Translations under genes and position numbers: made by a program | The notes under the pieces: model-generated | Told to the model about the DNA's origin: nothing | What the model saw: the letters and a program-made list of their open reading frames with translations, nothing else | The model's database searches: none | In this document: one piece after another, positions 60,721 through 64,000 of the stretch | Position numbering within the stretch: the first letter of the stretch is position 1 | How the letters are laid out: each line of letters begins with the position of its first letter | Source of the DNA: Eublepharis macularius | Taxonomy: Eukaryota > Chordata > Lepidosauria > Squamata > Eublepharidae | Length of the DNA stretch: 64,000 bases | NCBI RefSeq assembly: GCF_028583425.1 | Contig: NC_072801.1 | Location: forward strand, 23,518,001-23,582,000 | Reading direction: 5' to 3'

Positions 60721-62295
60721 AAAAACCTAGATGATTTTATTTTGTGGGGGCTTTTTTAAATCAAGAAAGACACTATCTGTTACTTAAGTTTCTTCCCAAA
60801 AAGATAGAACCATCCCTTTTATGCATGTAGCCAATTTTTCCTACTTCATTCTTCTCTGTAATTATGCTCAGTGTCATTCTTGGAATATCATCCAAATTTA
60901 TCCACCTTCCTCTGGAGTTTACCATCACTGAAATTTTAATTCACAGCTTTACAGTCCGAGAGTTTCCAATGCTTTGCCTGAACTCACTTTTTAAGGTACA
61001 AAATAGAAGATAAAAGGTTTGAAGATGGGATACAGTAAAAGCAGTAACTACAGGCCTACTTTAATATGTATTTTAAGACCCTTTTGGGAGGGGGAGGTCC
61101 CAAATGTAGCCACTATGCTTTTGAGAGGGAGAACATTGTGTGAAAGGTGCTTTTTAATACTTTCTTTTAATGCCATTTTCCCAAAGAGAAACACTACTTT
61201 CAAGTGCTCCCTGATTCCTATGAATTTTCTATCCAGATGATTACTTTTGCAGGGAGGAATATTCTGACTAGCAGTCTCAAGTACTATTGACCAAACTCAA
61301 GCCAATGTACTCCGCTGGAACTAGGCTATCTGGAACTCATGAATCTTTTTGCAGCTGTGGAGCCTCATAAGCGCTTCTTGCTTCTGAAACCACAGCAAGC
61401 TGTCCCCTAAAACTTGATGCTTGTTCTCTAGTTTCTCTTCATATGCACTCTGAAGTAAACCAACCGCCCCTGATAATGGAATGTGTTCAAATGAGTCCAC
61501 CCCGAAAAGTCAGAACTAGATGCACCCCATAGAGCATCTTTCAGTTAAACAGCTTTAGGATGGGCACAATAAAATTACTCAAGAGGACAACCATTTTAGG
61601 CCTTAATGCAACACACTGCTGGCTCCAGTTTTAAGGTGAAACATAATAGGTACTTACCTCATTTGAAAGCTACTAGAAGGACTCATCTGAAAATCCTTCA
61701 GTATTAGGAGACAGTGGCTTTGAAATAAAAGCTAATAGGGTATACCAAGTACTAGGGTCAAGTTTTTAGATTAATCAGATCAGAAACAGATATTGCAAGT
61801 ACCCGGACATCAAAACCACGTCCAGTTAATACCACAGGGGACTCGCGTGAAATATATTGGTTGAATGGCCAGTTTCAAATTGCCTGTGATTCAGTTTATG
61901 AGGAACAGTGAATGTGTTTGGAGCTTTTTAATTTAGAAAAAAATATTACTAAGGGGGACAAGACAGTTATGTATAACATTATGAATGTTATGGAGATAGA
62001 GAGGTACTTATGTCCTTTACTGATGGACAGTAAGTTTGTGATAGAGAAAAGGAAGGGAATAGGTATTAGTATGTTTGGAGAGAGAATATATTTAAGAATG
62101 TTTTATATTTTAGAGAGAGTACATTTAAGAACACCAGGTGCTGAACACATGTGGCAGGACAAGGCTGTTTCCTGCTGACCTACCATGAGTACGTGGCTTG
62201 CCACTGATGGAAACAGAACCCACAGGTTCATCTAGTCTATGATTGCTCCATCAGGGCTCTTCTTGTTTTCTTGGTCCTATAAAAGGTAGGGCCTG
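60721..62295. other. USP22 intron 8, nothing recognised
   Basis: No exon or repeat could be supported. Confidence 0.35.
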
Positions 62296-62490
62296 ACCTG
62301 AAAGATCCAGGCTAGCTCTATCTTGTCAATTCTCAATAGCTAAGCTGGGTCAGCCATGATTACTACTTGGATGGGAGACCACCAAGAAAATTCAGGGCTG
62401 CTATGCAGATGCTGGCAATGGCAAACCACCTCTGTTCATCTCTTGCCTTGAAAACCCAATGGGGTTGCAATAAGTTGCAATACGTTGGCT
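62296..62490 (+). repeat. 5S-rRNA-derived SINE
   Basis: AGCTAAGCTGGGTCAGCCATG and TACTTGGATGGGAGACCACC correspond to the 5S rRNA internal promoter region; then GGCAATGGCAAACCACCTCTG and CTTGCCTTGAAAACCC form the SINE body. Confidence 0.87.
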
Positions 62491-64000
62491 GGGATGGCAT
62501 TTTCCACCACTCCAAAGGAGGCTTAAGAACTGGATAGATCTGGATAGCTTGTTGACTTGCTTGTGGGAAATGCCCAATAGATCCTGGGGTAGGTGTGACT
62601 GTCTTAGGGGAATATAATGGAGGGAAAAGCCTAGAAACACCCTTGTGTAATTTATCTGTGCCTTTCAGATTAAAAGCATGGATGACTTGGCCAGCACTAC
62701 ACCAAGAAAATGAGGTGGAACATCTCTCTGGAGTGATCTCACAGCATATGAAGCGAGGAAATATCGGATGATGACTTAAAGTTATAGTAAAAACAAAATA
62801 TAAAGTACTAGCAACATGCAATCAGGAGTATAACTGAGATACTGACATTGTTGACCACAGATAGGAAGGCAGACAGAAACACATGTACGGCCCTTGAAGC
62901 AGAAGTCTGAAGATCAGAGCTAGACAAATCTCCTGGTTGTTAACCACACAGGACTTGCTAAGGCATGTAAATTTGCTGGGGTTCTCCAGCATTAAGAAAG
63001 CCTGGCCTTCCACCATGTTTGGAGTTGAGCAACAAATACAGTCTGCCTCATTTATCTTTTTGTACTATGTTGGACAAATTCCTTGATGAGGACCTTTAGC
63101 TTCTCTTCTTAAAGCATCCCTATTTTAGGCAGGTCAAGAACAGATAGGATAGGGCTATGTAACACATTTGTTTTTCCCAGTCCATTGGGCGGTGCTAATG
63201 TCAGACAGGATGGAAGAACAGTCTGCTTATTTTGAAAGAAGGGAGCAAATTGCTGTTGGGGACTTTGTTAAGTTTATGCTTGGAAACATACACGTGACAG
63301 AGTTTTCAGCACAACTATATTCCATTATGATTAGAGGATGAAGCAATTTTTTAATTAAAAAAACCTGGAGGAGCACTGAAAAAGACTCAGAAAGGATCAA
63401 CTGGGAGCAGACGATAGAAGACAAGATTATAGATCTTTAGGCTTGTTTCATTCTTTTAAACACAGTCTGCAGGTCTCTGTCCTTACTTGTTGGTTTTAGA
63501 GAGAGGAACAAAGCCAAGCTTTTGATGGCTCTTTGACTTTCACTCAGATAGCTTTGCCACTGGATTGCATTCTTGCAAGGAACTCTGGACATGCTAACCA
63601 CAAACAATGCATAGCTGGTGATCTGGAATCTTATAACAACAGCGGAAAAATATTCCTTGCTGACTTGAGAAAGGGAGGTTTGACCATTGAAAGCTTATAC
63701 CCTGGAAAGCTTATTGGTCTTTAAGGCACTACTAACCAAGAGGTCTAATATTCAAACTTCTTGACCTGGAAGTGTTCTGCTCAAGGCAAAGGATCAATTA
63801 AATGCAGTAATCATAAAGGGCCGTGGGTGGTGGTACACAATTTCTTTACCATTTAAATTAAGCCATCTTCTACAATACTTATATTCCACCTTTCTGCCTA
63901 ATCAGAGCTACCAAATTAAGCACCAGATGCAGGCAGTGTTTTTTCCTGTGGCTCTTGATACTGCAATGGGTGTTACTTAATATTGTTTTAACCAGTACTT
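62491..64000. other. USP22 intron 8 or upstream, nothing recognised
   Basis: A possible reversed SINE tail at the very end (ATACTTATATTCCACCTTTCT, about 63876-63897). No USP22 exon found. Confidence 0.35.

Noticed and set aside
62330-62385. 5S rRNA gene
   Set aside because: Only the internal promoter segment is 5S-like; the rest is SINE body.
62363-62821. 152-codon minus-strand frame
   Set aside because: Overlaps the 5S-derived SINE in antisense; not a gene.

Overview
The window is vertebrate nuclear DNA, most likely from a squamate reptile and possibly a gecko. Three intron-rich, conserved host genes sit in a dense background of transposon fossils. The squamate call rests on the repeats (Sauria-type SINE, 5S-rRNA-derived SINE, Penelope-type terminal units, CR1-like and L1 LINEs, a DIRS-type element, many short hAT-like elements). 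It is inference; no species can be named from the sequence alone.

Layout. (1) 1.86-4.21 kb, + strand: the last four coding exons (CYP2 exons 6-9) of a cytochrome P450 closest to CYP2W1; exons 1-5 were not found. (2) 4.2-25.3 kb: intergenic, no supported gene, full of short mobile elements. All eight copies I saw of one hAT-like MITE family lie between 3.5 and 21.4 kb. A Penelope-type element interrupted by a LINE and a palindrome interrupted by a second foldback unit are also here. (3) 25.3-34.5 kb, + strand: TNFRSF13B (TACI, the BAFF/APRIL receptor of B cells), with both cysteine-rich domains, the membrane segment and the cytoplasmic tail; exon 1 not found. A CR1-like LINE carrying a hAT-like MITE fills much of the intron between the two CRD exons. 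(4) 34.5-41.9 kb: convergent 3' flanks of TNFRSF13B and USP22. (5) 41.9-57.3 kb, - strand: the last five coding exons of USP22, the ubiquitin protease of the SAGA deubiquitinase module, including the catalytic His/Asp exon. The last intron is about 8.4 kb because it holds a broken DIRS-type element of about 5.8 kb. (6) 57.3-64 kb: upstream USP22 intron with an L1 carrying a hAT-like MITE and a 5S-derived SINE.

The three genes do not form a pathway; they are neighbours. Exon calls rest on splice sites, intact phase across junctions, and close agreement with remembered human proteins. I found no CRISPR array, operon, convincing free-standing tRNA or rRNA gene, or new gene system. The most informative novelty is the record of nested insertions, several dated relative to each other by exact target-site duplications, and several long hairpins.
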